This document shows positions 7,791 through 16,171 of a DNA stretch of 64,000 bases, in pieces (the first letter of the stretch is position 1; each line of letters opens with the position of its first letter). The DNA comes from CAYFLR01 sp964343805 (GTDB lineage: Bacteria; Bdellovibrionota_B; Oligoflexia; CAYFLR01), in assembly GCA_964343805.1 (NCBI GenBank), contig CAYFLR010000006.1, forward strand, positions 1 through 64,000. Direction: 5' to 3'. Made by a program: the position numbers and the translations under genes. The notes beneath the pieces are model-generated. The model was not told the DNA's origin and made no database searches. It saw nothing but the letters and a program-made list of their open reading frames with translations.

Positions 7791-9077
7791 ATGCTTGAGA
7801 TTTTAAGTAAATACAGCTTTTGGGAAAATCTACCTCAAAGACTGGGGCTTAGAAGAGATTATTACTTAAAATTACTTCAGTCATTTCTAAAAACCGATGC
7901 AATGATAGTCATTACCGGAGCAAGGCGTACGGGAAAAAGTGTTTTAATTCAGCAGCTCATTGAGGACCTCCATAAAAAAGGTACCAAAGCAAAAGACATT
8001 CTCTATTTTAACTTTTTTCTAAGACCATTAAAAAAGTTCACTACCGAGGATGAATTTTGGAAAGCGCTTAAAACCTGGCAAGAAAAGAGAGCCTCCAAGG
8101 GTAACAGGCATTATCTTATACTTGATGAGGTTCAAGAGTTAGAAAACTGGGATGAAGTGGTTGCGAGTATTATTGAAGACCACACTTTAAATATAAAAAT
8201 CATCTTAACGGGTTCTAATTCTAAGTTAATAAGCAGTGATGCAACAACAAAGTTATCAGGAAGGTTTTATTCTTTGACCGTTTTTCCTTTTAGTTTTTAT
8301 GAATATTGTCAATTAAAACAATGTTCTGTTGACTCCATCGAATCGTTTAAATCTTTTCTACATACAGCTAGCAGCCCAGAAGCCTGCTTGGCTGAAGATC
8401 CCGTCGCTACAGAAAATTTGATAGAAGGAATTGTTAATACAGCCATTCAAAAAGATATTATTGAAAGATATAACCCCAGCAGCCCGGCAGTACTTGCTAA
8501 GTTAGTTGAATACACTCGGTTAAATTCATCAAATGAATTTTCATTAAAGAATATAAATAACAGTATAAATAATCAATTGAAGAAAGTTGATCATGTGGGT
8601 TTAACTAAAGTTGAGGAATATTTTTACTATTTACAAAACGTCTACTTTTGTTATGAATGTCCCAAATACTCTTACCGTAAAAAAGACCTTTTGGCACGAT
8701 CTAGCAATAAGTATTATTTAAATGATTGGGGTATGGCTTTATATTCAAACAACTTTGAGCCAGGAAGAATCCTTGAAAATGTCATCTTTCTTGAGCTATT
8801 AAAAAAAGGTTATTCTGTTTCCACCTATTATGCATACAACAATGCGAACCTAGAAATAGATTTTCAAGCAAAGAAAGGAAGCCGGACCCTTTTTATACAG
8901 GTCTCATGGTTATTAGGTGACATCAAAGAAAACGCTCCATTGTATGAAAGAGAAGTAGGAAATTTAAAAGCAGTTAAAGAGAATGGAGAAAAACTTATCA
9001 TTACAATGGATGATGAAATCTATATCGATCAAGGAGTAGAACACCTTTCTCCTCCTCAATTTATAGCCTATTTATAG
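7791..9077 (+). CDS. AAA-family ATPase with C-terminal DUF4143 domain
   Basis: 428 residues, ATG after AAGGAGG. Walker A is GARRTGKS near residue 45, Walker B is YLILDEVQE near 107, and ILTGSNSKL near 140 is the sensor region. The C-terminal half matches DUF4143, including an EIDF strand and a following LFIQVSW strand that resemble the degenerate PD-(D/E)xK fold of these proteins. The family is widespread, often accessory, and poorly understood. A second, distinct member lies at 48513-49676. The gene is isolated between lipoprotein genes. Confidence 0.87.
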   Translation: MLEILSKYSFWENLPQRLGLRRDYYLKLLQSFLKTDAMIVITGARRTGKSVLIQQLIEDLHKKGTKAKDILYFNFFLRPLKKFTTEDEFWKALKTWQEKRASKGNRHYLILDEVQELENWDEVVASIIEDHTLNIKIILTGSNSKLISSDATTKLSGRFYSLTVFPFSFYEYCQLKQCSVDSIESFKSFLHTASSPEACLAEDPVATENLIEGIVNTAIQKDIIERYNPSSPAVLAKLVEYTRLNSSNEFSLKNINNSINNQLKKVDHVGLTKVEEYFYYLQNVYFCYECPKYSYRKKDLLARSSNKYYLNDWGMALYSNNFEPGRILENVIFLELLKKGYSVSTYYAYNNANLEIDFQAKKGSRTLFIQVSWLLGDIKENAPLYEREVGNLKAVKENGEKLIITMDDEIYIDQGVEHLSPPQFIAYL

Positions 9078-9095
9078 GCAATTTTTAGGATTCCT

Positions 9096-9509
9096 TTAGA
9101 CTGAAAATTTAAGCACATGCTCCGCATACCTGCTCTCTCCCGGCGGGGGAAATTGGGCCTTTTGAATCACCTTTTGTAAACAGGATTCAAAAGCAGGGTC
9201 TGCAAAAGAGCTGCTTATAAGCCGGACATTGGACGTGATTGCTACCGTCGGTGCAGTGGTATCAGCAGGGGTGGCTGTTTCATTATCTTTGGCATCTTTC
9301 GTATCTTCAGCATCCTTGTCATCATCTTTACTCTTGTTGGTATTTGAATTGGAGTCTTTCTCCTCATCTTTTTCGGTATCTTCAGTTTCATTTGAATTGG
9401 TGAGCTGCTCTTTGGGGGCTTCTTTACCATCCTCTTTTTTCTTTTCTCCGCAAGACATGAGAATGAGAGTTAAAAGCACTGTAAAAGCGATCCCTTTTTT
9501 CCACAACAT
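9096..9509 (-). CDS. acidic lipoprotein with AgmX/PglI-like C-terminus
   Basis: 137 residues. The signal peptide ends in lipobox LMSC at Cys 20. A low-complexity Lys/Asp/Glu/Asn/Thr linker (about 25-85) follows. The last 45 residues, SFADPAFESCLQKVIQKAQF then PPPGESRYAEHVLKF, resemble the short TonB-like C-terminal domain of AgmX/PglI proteins of myxobacteria, with Cys, FPPP and a final beta strand. That would fit an envelope-spanning linker; the assignment is from motif memory. Confidence 0.6.
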   Translation of the reverse strand: MLWKKGIAFTVLLTLILMSCGEKKKEDGKEAPKEQLTNSNETEDTEKDEEKDSNSNTNKSKDDDKDAEDTKDAKDNETATPADTTAPTVAITSNVRLISSSFADPAFESCLQKVIQKAQFPPPGESRYAEHVLKFSV

Positions 9510-9567
9510 TTAACTGAGCGTTCCAAAGGACTATGGATCTCTCAATCTAAATCACCTTTCAAGGAGA

Positions 9568-10029
9568 TTATTTCTTACTTTCTTCAATGCAGCTGGCTCG
9601 TTTTTCAGCTTCACCCACGTTGATGTTGCTACACTCTTCAATAGCAGTTTCATCGAATGTTTGACCATCACTAGTGGCAGATGATTTAAGGCAACTGATT
9701 CTTTCCGTAGAATAGGATGTATTCGTATTGGCACACACCTCTACAGCCTTCTTATTAAAGGTTTTATTAGCAATAGTTTTTATACAAGAAACTTTATTAG
9801 CCCCTTCTGAGACAGGAATAGAGGCACAGACACCTAATGGTTCTTTTTCAAAGGTCTTACCAGGAAGAAATGATTTACATGTGGTTTTTTCGGAACTTGC
9901 AGAATCTGCAATACCATTACAAACTTTTAAAGCTTCTGGATCTGAGGCTGCTTTTGTGGCTGTTGGTTCATCGGAACATTGAAAAAAAAGCAGAACCCCA
10001 AAAGAACTAACAATAAGTAAACCTTTCAT
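9568..10029 (-). CDS. lipoprotein made of Cys-pair tandem repeats
   Basis: 153 residues, ATG after AGGAGG. Lipobox LLFFQC gives Cys 18. The mature part is four degenerate repeats of about 33-39 residues, each with two cysteines: a first in the type AVEVCAN or LGVCAS and a second in ERISCLK or NKVSCIK, about 13-14 residues later, separated by a linker with TF(D/N/E)K. The even Cys number suggests intra-repeat disulfides in the periplasm or at the surface. No known family recognised. Confidence 0.7.
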   Translation of the reverse strand: MKGLLIVSSFGVLLFFQCSDEPTATKAASDPEALKVCNGIADSASSEKTTCKSFLPGKTFEKEPLGVCASIPVSEGANKVSCIKTIANKTFNKKAVEVCANTNTSYSTERISCLKSSATSDGQTFDETAIEECSNINVGEAEKRASCIEESKK

Positions 10030-10212
10030 ACCACCTCCTAGAAGATTATTTCGGAGAAGTATATCGTGAAAGAAATCCGATTAACAGGTAGAATTAAATT
10101 TGTGGTATGACCCTATCATCTATGCAAAGCTTTTTACTGCACCCCTACGGCAAATGTATTATAATAAGAGGATACAGTTCAATTCACCCATCTATCATTA
10201 AGGGAAAGCTCT

Positions 10213-12447
10213 ATGATTAAAGGCTTTGTTTTTTGCTTAATACTGTTTTTATTAACTTTTTTTAGCTGCCAAAAAAGAAATCTAACAACCTCCAACAATA
10301 AATCAGAGGTAAAAAGCAATCAATTAGAACAGCAAAAGATGGCCTTCTCATCTCTGATGCTAGGATATTGCCCCTTTTTAAAGAATAAAAACTTAAATAT
10401 TTTGGTCAATGAGTATATCTCCCTATTCGAAAGCTTAGAGCATGGTGAGGAGAAATGTCGACAACTCATGATGCAGACCACATCCCTACTCACTCAATTA
10501 ACTAGAGACATGACCAATGCGAGGTCTGCGATAAAACAAGCTGAACTTGCTTCAGAAGTTTTTCAAAGTGAAGTGCAACGTCATATTTTACTGGGTTCCA
10601 GTGCTTCCACCATTGCCACTTGGGAAAGTGCTTACTTTGATGCCTATCTCTATGAAAGAGAGCTGAAGAAAGATTACAAAGTACAGAAGAATTCAATTAA
10701 ACGAGACGCCGCCCTAGACATAATCAGCCATAGTAATCAAATACTAGCAGCTCTTTCTGCTCATCCAGACTGTTTTGATAATAACAAAGCTGGGTCTGTT
10801 GCCAATATGGCCATTGGTCTTTCAGGGCTCGCATTTCTACCTACTACCGGAGCTTTCGGCATCCCTATCATCAAAGGACTGCAAGAGTCTGCTATCAACC
10901 TTACCAATATGTATCTAGCTCGCTTCAATAATGTGCGCAAAGCCCGCAAAAACCTCCTGGCTAACATTAATTTTGACAGCCTGATGTGCAGTTATATGAA
11001 TCTGCATAAACTAAGGTGCAGTGAAAAAGAACGAAAAGAGTTTCAAGTGAAGGCCGCCAGAGAAAAGATTTTTAAGGAGATTGAAGGTCTGGATACTCCT
11101 GATAAAGAGTTTACTGCCTTTTTTAAACTCACGGATCATAACGATCGGATTCTCAATCTGGTGAGCGAAATTGCGGGGGTTATCAATAGTAATAAGCACG
11201 ATCTACTGGTGGACCTCCAAAAAATTGCCGGTGCAAAAAGTAGCTGGGACCGTCTATTACCAAGACCTAGAGATAAGTTAGCCATCACCAGTGAGAGCAC
11301 TCTCGACAAAAATAAAGAGGAAGCCCAAGCCACCATGCAGAATATCACCTGGACTGAAGATGACCAAAAGAAGAAAAACTTCTACTCTTGGACCATTGGT
11401 ATCAAGCACTCGGATGCTCCAGAATATGAAAAATACATGAGTACTTTTTGCAAAAAAACCACGGAGTTCTTTGGGGCTTCTATCTATAATTCTCTCCATG
11501 AGTCTTGTCGACTGAGTCGAATTGGTAATAACTTAAAGGCCTCTCTCTGGGTTTTAAGACAGATCATGATTCAAACCAATTTAGACCAAGCCGAAAAACA
11601 AAAAGAGCTGCAAGACGCCAAAAGCTTTGATGATGTATGGAGTCGGGTGCAAGCTGAAAACACAAATGTGACGGGCTATCTCAGCCGAGAGTTTAAGTTC
11701 AATGAACTCTTAGATTACTATATGTCCAAAGTGGATTACTATGACCAAAAGGTGACAGCCAATAAATACCGAACCCATAAAGTAAAAAGTATTTTAGAGG
11801 CCATCAAGAAATTCTCTACCTTGAGCACACGCAGTAGCGTAGATATAGATGAGATCACCAAAGCGGGAAATGAAATGTACAACACCATCGCCTACATTTC
11901 GGATCCTGGAACCGGAGCTACGGTGAATGAATCCATCATCGCTACTCTCTTTCGCAGTTACCTGAATGAAATAGAAAATTTTTACGCCTTCCACCCAGAA
12001 CAAGATCTCCGTAATCGTTTCCGCTCCTTCACCTTAAAATATGAAATAGAGGCGAACCTCTGGAACGATTGGGGCCGTGTGGGTGGAGAGGGAACCAAAG
12101 ATTCCGTGGACATTAATGAATTGATCCGCTCCTTTGATATTGCCTTTCGAGAAGGAATCAACTCGCAAATAAAAAGATACGGTTCCAGAGCAAAAAGTAA
12201 ACCAGAAGAATATCTGCCTTACCTACAGCATGCTTGTCTGGTTTTTAGAAATATGGAGTCTAAATATGTCCCTCGCACTTGTAAAAAATATATCCCAGAA
12301 ATACTCCCCTTAATTCAGGGACAAGAAAAAGGGAGTCTGCAAGTGCAAGAGGATGCCTGCTGGTATGTACAGGATTACTATCGTGAAGCCTATGGTCAAC
12401 AGATTAGAAACATTCTCGATCTTTCTGAACAAAGACCTTTTCACTGA
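10213..12447 (+). CDS. large helical lipoprotein of unknown function
   Basis: 744 residues, ATG after AAGGGA. The signal peptide ends in FFSC (Cys 19). The mature chain is rich in charged residues and looks largely alpha-helical, with a hydrophobic Gly/Ala stretch near 195-220 (MAIGLSGLAFLPTTGAFGIP) that could be a membrane hairpin. Several cysteines are scattered. I recognise no family. Its end overlaps the convergent epimerase gene by 7 nt (12441-12447). Confidence 0.72.
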   Translation: MIKGFVFCLILFLLTFFSCQKRNLTTSNNKSEVKSNQLEQQKMAFSSLMLGYCPFLKNKNLNILVNEYISLFESLEHGEEKCRQLMMQTTSLLTQLTRDMTNARSAIKQAELASEVFQSEVQRHILLGSSASTIATWESAYFDAYLYERELKKDYKVQKNSIKRDAALDIISHSNQILAALSAHPDCFDNNKAGSVANMAIGLSGLAFLPTTGAFGIPIIKGLQESAINLTNMYLARFNNVRKARKNLLANINFDSLMCSYMNLHKLRCSEKERKEFQVKAAREKIFKEIEGLDTPDKEFTAFFKLTDHNDRILNLVSEIAGVINSNKHDLLVDLQKIAGAKSSWDRLLPRPRDKLAITSESTLDKNKEEAQATMQNITWTEDDQKKKNFYSWTIGIKHSDAPEYEKYMSTFCKKTTEFFGASIYNSLHESCRLSRIGNNLKASLWVLRQIMIQTNLDQAEKQKELQDAKSFDDVWSRVQAENTNVTGYLSREFKFNELLDYYMSKVDYYDQKVTANKYRTHKVKSILEAIKKFSTLSTRSSVDIDEITKAGNEMYNTIAYISDPGTGATVNESIIATLFRSYLNEIENFYAFHPEQDLRNRFRSFTLKYEIEANLWNDWGRVGGEGTKDSVDINELIRSFDIAFREGINSQIKRYGSRAKSKPEEYLPYLQHACLVFRNMESKYVPRTCKKYIPEILPLIQGQEKGSLQVQEDACWYVQDYYREAYGQQIRNILDLSEQRPFH

Positions 12448-12836
12448 CATAATTCAGTGAGCACTCCTAAGGTGGACTTAGGATGAATAAAAGCCACCTG
12501 TTTATCATGAGCACCTTTGGTGGGTTCTTTATTAATCATCTTACAACCTGCCGCTTCTACTTGACTGATCTGATCTAAAATACCATCGGTTGCAAAAGCC
12601 AGGTGATGAATACCGGGTCCCTTTTTCTCTAAAAACTTTGCAATGGGGCTTTCAGGCGAGATGGGCTCAAGGAGTTCAATATTAACCTCACCTGCTTTAA
12701 AAAAGGCCACCTTCACCTTTTGCTCGGGCACCTCTTCGGTCGAAATATAAGAAAGCCCTAAGGCCTTTTCATAGATCTCTCTGGCGGCATCTATGGATTC
12801 CACCGCTATTCCAATATGGTCAATTTTATTTATCAT
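12441..12836 (-). CDS. mce: methylmalonyl-CoA epimerase
   Basis: About 131 residues of the vicinal-oxygen-chelate fold. The start KIDHIGIAV carries the first metal His, GIHHLAF the central His, and the C-terminal strand GVLTEL the Glu ligand. It interconverts (2S)- and (2R)-methylmalonyl-CoA. Three adjacent starts exist (GTG 12842, ATG 12839, ATG 12836); I prefer 12836 because it has the best spacing (5 nt) to AAGGAG. It overlaps or abuts the meaB stop, so the two are one operon serving the propionyl-CoA/methylmalonyl-CoA pathway. Confidence 0.9.
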   Translation of the reverse strand: MINKIDHIGIAVESIDAAREIYEKALGLSYISTEEVPEQKVKVAFFKAGEVNIELLEPISPESPIAKFLEKKGPGIHHLAFATDGILDQISQVEAAGCKMINKEPTKGAHDKQVAFIHPKSTLGVLTELCQ

Positions 12837-12838
12837 CA

Positions 12839-13813
12839 TCACTCCTTGAACAACTTTCTGATGGCGCTAGATACTGACAAGCTGCCACTCTTGATTTTAT
12901 TAACCATCTCCATATAGCTATCTTTTTTATCGGTTTTATTAAAATAAGCGGCTTTTAACTCATCTAAAACCCGCTGTTCGAACCAAAGCTGGGATTGTTC
13001 TAACCGATGCTCTTGCCACCACCCTTTTAACTCCATCTTAGTTTTGAAAGATAAAATCATTTCCCAAATATCTTTATATCCTGCTTGCGATAAGGAAGAG
13101 TGAGGAGTGACTGGACAGCTCCAGTTTTCATGTCTTGAATAGAGTAAGTGAAGAGCTTGCGCTAATTCATGAGCAAACTTTTCGGCAGGAACCTGATTAT
13201 CACCATCTGCTTTATTGACAATGATTCCATCAGCCAGTTCCATAATCCCTTTTTTAATAGTTTGCAGGTCATCTCCCGCACCTGTGAGAGCGAGAAGGAG
13301 CATAAAATCCACCATAGAACTGACGGTGATTTCACTCTGCCCGACCCCCACTGTTTCCACTAAAATCACATCAAAGCCAGCAGCTTCACAAATCATAATA
13401 GTTTCTCTGGTTCGGCAGGCCACCCCACCTAACACTCCCGATGAGGGTGAGGGTCTGATAAAGGAATTCTCCATCCGGGATAACTCCTCCATTCGAGTCT
13501 TATCCCCGAGTATACTGCCTCCCGAAAGCGCACTGCTAGGATCTATAGAGAGGACGGCCACATGGTGCCCCTCTTTACATAAAAAAGAACCCAAGCCATC
13601 AATAAAGGTGCTCTTTCCAGCTCCGGGTACTCCCGTGATGCCCACTCGAATGCTGGTGTTTTTTTCACTCTCTAGAGCTTCCAACACCTCTGTAGCTAGC
13701 AGTCGGTGCTTGGGATGACTGCTTTCAATGAGAGTAATGGCTCTGGACAGCAAAACCGGGTCGCGGTCTTTAACCCCATTTACATAATCTTCTTTCTTAA
13801 GTTGAGATCCCAT
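12839..13813 (-). CDS. meaB: methylmalonyl-CoA mutase-associated GTPase MeaB
   Basis: 324 residues, start after GAGGA. Walker A is GVPGAGKST at 61-69, followed by the DPSS and ETVGVGQSE motifs typical of the MeaB/ArgK GTPases and by NKAD as G4. MeaB guards and reloads the B12-dependent methylmalonyl-CoA mutase. No mutase subunit is in the window. The epimerase gene follows with overlapping stop and start. A biotin carrier gene diverges 104 bp upstream, which fits propionyl-CoA carboxylation feeding the same pathway. Confidence 0.93.
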   Translation of the reverse strand: MGSQLKKEDYVNGVKDRDPVLLSRAITLIESSHPKHRLLATEVLEALESEKNTSIRVGITGVPGAGKSTFIDGLGSFLCKEGHHVAVLSIDPSSALSGGSILGDKTRMEELSRMENSFIRPSPSSGVLGGVACRTRETIMICEAAGFDVILVETVGVGQSEITVSSMVDFMLLLALTGAGDDLQTIKKGIMELADGIIVNKADGDNQVPAEKFAHELAQALHLLYSRHENWSCPVTPHSSLSQAGYKDIWEMILSFKTKMELKGWWQEHRLEQSQLWFEQRVLDELKAAYFNKTDKKDSYMEMVNKIKSGSLSVSSAIRKLFKE

Positions 13814-13917
13814 AGTTTTCCTCTTAGGCTTTGAGATATACCAATAAAAAACTTGATTTTAAATCACAAAAAGTATGATAGATTGAGAACCGGTTACAAT
13901 CTATCGGAGATGAGTGG

Positions 13918-14424
13918 ATGAGGATTTATTTAAGAGATCAAGAGGAAAAAGAGCATATCATTGAACTGGCGAATGCCATTACCCACTCTAAGCACCTCTT
14001 TGAATATCAATTCCTCCATCATACCGAACAGGAAACCTTTCCCAAATTTACCGTTTTCATCCGTATTCTTGCAGGTAAATACTTTGCCTCTTTAAACGGA
14101 AAACAATGGGAAAAGATTGCAAGACAAGACCTCCCCCCCCACCTCCTCTCAGTTGATAAAGTGTTTAAAATCTTCCGCGGATATAAACCTGCCGGTCTTT
14201 CTCAGTCCGCCAAAGGCGAACTCAGAACCCAAATGCCAGGTAAAGTAGTAAAGCTATTGGTAGAGATGGGTCAAAAAGTAAAACAAGGTGAACCCTTGAT
14301 TATTTTAGAAGCGATGAAAATGGAAAATGAAATAATAAGCGGTGTGGATGGCCTGGTTAAGGCCATCCACGTCAAAGAAGGCGACACCATTGAACAGGGC
14401 ATCATTATGTTAGAGATTGAGTAA
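13918..14424 (+). CDS. biotin carboxyl carrier protein (acyl-CoA carboxylase subunit)
   Basis: 168 residues. The last 75 residues are a biotinyl domain: MPGKVVKLLVEMGQKVKQGE, then the biotinylation motif EAMKMEN with the target Lys between the two Met. The N-terminal 90 residues resemble the linker region before biotinyl domains in acyl-CoA carboxylase alpha chains. There is no biotin carboxylase or carboxyltransferase gene next to it, so it is a stand-alone carrier. Being divergent from meaB-mce suggests propionyl-CoA carboxylase, which is inference. Stop TAA directly abuts the next convergent stop. Confidence 0.85.
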   Translation: MRIYLRDQEEKEHIIELANAITHSKHLFEYQFLHHTEQETFPKFTVFIRILAGKYFASLNGKQWEKIARQDLPPHLLSVDKVFKIFRGYKPAGLSQSAKGELRTQMPGKVVKLLVEMGQKVKQGEPLIILEAMKMENEIISGVDGLVKAIHVKEGDTIEQGIIMLEIE

Positions 14425-15198
14425 CTACCTCAATTCTAAAATAATCGGTTGTACGGGTTGCTCTTCCACTTCAATCGGAAACCCTTCTCCTGGATAATCT
14501 GGGATCGGCCTGATAGGCTCCTCTACACCAATGGGATTTTCAATTACAACTTGGGTTAAGAGCAATTTTTTCATCATCTGCTGAGCTTGTATCAGCTGCT
14601 CTGCCGGATTTTGAAACTGAGATAGCATTCTCAAAGCTTCATTTAAGAGTTTAATTATTTTCTTGATGAGAGGTTTTTTATTTGCGGGAGTGGCTTTATC
14701 TTTAAGCACTTTTCCAAGTAACTTCTTAGCTAAATTGGTTTGCACCTTGGCTTGACGGAGCTTTCTAATACCTCCCTCTTTGGCTAACTTCGTGGCCTTA
14801 TTGATATGAATTTGGGCTTTTTTGATACTTTTAGTATCTAAACAAGGAATGCAATTCACGGTGTAACGCATTTGATAGGTATTAGGATCAGAATAAGCGA
14901 CCCTCCAAGAGATATTGTAGGTTTCTCTTCCCACTCTATGGCAACGAGCGTAGACATTGGCAGTGTCCACATCCAAAGTGAGGGTGCTATTGGTTCCTCT
15001 ATAGTGCCAAGTGGATAATCTAGATCCTCGACCATTCACTTTCCACCATAAAGCTTGATACTCCAGCTGGATTAACCGACTGCTATTACCTACACAGACA
15101 TTTCTGGATCTGGCAGGTATGGTAACGGTTCGGGCCAAAAGAGCTGATTCCCAAACTAAAAACAGCAGCAAACTAAAAATAACTTTTTTTATAAACAT
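14425..15198 (-). CDS. secreted protein of unknown function
   Basis: 257 residues, ATG after AAGGAGG. Signal peptide ends near SALLA (about residue 22). The N-terminal third has several aromatic residues and Cys (NVCVG, ARCHR, NCIPCLD), suggesting a small disulfide-bonded beta domain. From about 125 to 200 there is a strongly basic amphipathic helical region rich in Lys/Leu/Ala. The C-terminus is Pro/Glu/Ile rich. A somewhat similar Lys-rich helical secreted protein is at 35346-35786. No known family. Confidence 0.65.
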   Translation of the reverse strand: MFIKKVIFSLLLFLVWESALLARTVTIPARSRNVCVGNSSRLIQLEYQALWWKVNGRGSRLSTWHYRGTNSTLTLDVDTANVYARCHRVGRETYNISWRVAYSDPNTYQMRYTVNCIPCLDTKSIKKAQIHINKATKLAKEGGIRKLRQAKVQTNLAKKLLGKVLKDKATPANKKPLIKKIIKLLNEALRMLSQFQNPAEQLIQAQQMMKKLLLTQVVIENPIGVEEPIRPIPDYPGEGFPIEVEEQPVQPIILELR

Positions 15199-15296
15199 GG
15201 GTCTTCCTCCTTAAAGGTACTTTCTTTTGGGCAACAAGATATTTAATTTGCACAAAACATGCCACTTTTAAAACATCAATGTATTTAATTACTTAC

Positions 15297-15382
15297 CCTA
15301 ACCAGCTGATAAGTAATAGACCAATTGGTTCCAATTCGGTAAAAAATGGAAACTAAAAAGAATCAATTTTTTACCGTTTTTT
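15297..15382 (+). promoter_or_regulatory. structured leader with intrinsic terminator just before xdhC-family gene
   Basis: At 15337-15376 cggtaaaaaat pairs perfectly with attttttaccg (11 bp) and is followed by six T, a classic terminator, yet it ends only 10 nt before the ATG at 15393 and no plus-strand gene lies upstream. Just before it, attactta can pair with taagtaat, and aacca with tggtt, giving alternative folds. This looks like a transcription attenuator or riboswitch controlling the gene. Confidence 0.5.
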
Positions 15383-15392
15383 CGGAATCGTC

Positions 15393-16169
15393 ATGAATAA
15401 AAAAAATAACAACTATTTTGCTGCCGCTTTTAAACTGAATCAGCAGAAAATACCATTTGTAACTGTGACCGTTCAAAAGTCATGTGGAAGCACTCCTCAG
15501 AAGACCGGAGCCAAAATGATTGTTACAATGGAAGGTCTTTATTATGGAACTATTGGGGGAGGGGCCATTGAAAATCAGGCCATAAAAAACTCCCTTTCCC
15601 TATTAGAGACCCAAGACAGCCATCAATTGATAGACTTTGATCTTAATAAAGATTTAGGTATGAGCTGTGGAGGAAGAGTCACTCTCTCCTTTGAAAAAAC
15701 CGCAGAACCCAACTGGAATATTGTCATCTTTGGAGCCGGTCATGTAAGTCTCTCATTGATCAACATTCTAAAAGATTTAAACTGTAACCTCACCTGTTAT
15801 GATTATCGAGAAGAGTGGCTGGAAAAAATTCCGGAAGAAGCCCATGTCAAAAAAATGGAAGTGGAGAAATTTAAAATAGATGGGAAGCAGCTGCAAGCCA
15901 ATTCATTTATTGTTATCATGACCACAGGACATGAGTTTGACCAGGTTATTTTAGAACAACTTTTAGCTGCAAAAATAGACTTTCCTTATATTGGAGTGAT
16001 CGGGAGTAAAGCTAAAGCCAAAACCTTAAAAGGAAACTTAGTCGAAAAATTCACAGCTGCAGCCGTAGAAAAAATCACCAGCCCCATTGGGCTTCCATTA
16101 GGGAATAACACTCCAGAAGAAATAGCTATAAGTATTGCAGCTCAACTTCTACAGATAAGAGATAAATAG
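15393..16169 (+). CDS. XdhC/CoxI family protein
   Basis: 258 residues. The N-terminal XdhC_CoxI domain has GSTPQKTGAKM and GTIGGGAIEN, then SCGGRVTLSFE; the C-terminal Rossmann domain has VIFGAGHVS and ends with IGLPLGNNTPEEIAISI. XdhC proteins deliver sulfurated molybdenum cofactor to xanthine dehydrogenase-type enzymes. No molybdo-hydroxylase gene is in the window. The ribosome site is weak, the ATG following terminator-like structure. The gene ends 2 nt from the convergent protease gene. Confidence 0.85.
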   Translation: MNKKNNNYFAAAFKLNQQKIPFVTVTVQKSCGSTPQKTGAKMIVTMEGLYYGTIGGGAIENQAIKNSLSLLETQDSHQLIDFDLNKDLGMSCGGRVTLSFEKTAEPNWNIVIFGAGHVSLSLINILKDLNCNLTCYDYREEWLEKIPEEAHVKKMEVEKFKIDGKQLQANSFIVIMTTGHEFDQVILEQLLAAKIDFPYIGVIGSKAKAKTLKGNLVEKFTAAAVEKITSPIGLPLGNNTPEEIAISIAAQLLQIRDK

Positions 16170-16171
16170 TC

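Noticed and set aside
9229..9513. Ser/Val-rich plus-strand ORF
   Set aside because: Antisense to the acidic lipoprotein; its composition mirrors Lys/Asp/Glu codons.
10160..10165. Promoter before the 744-residue lipoprotein
   Set aside because: A TATAAT is present but there is no -35 at normal spacing.
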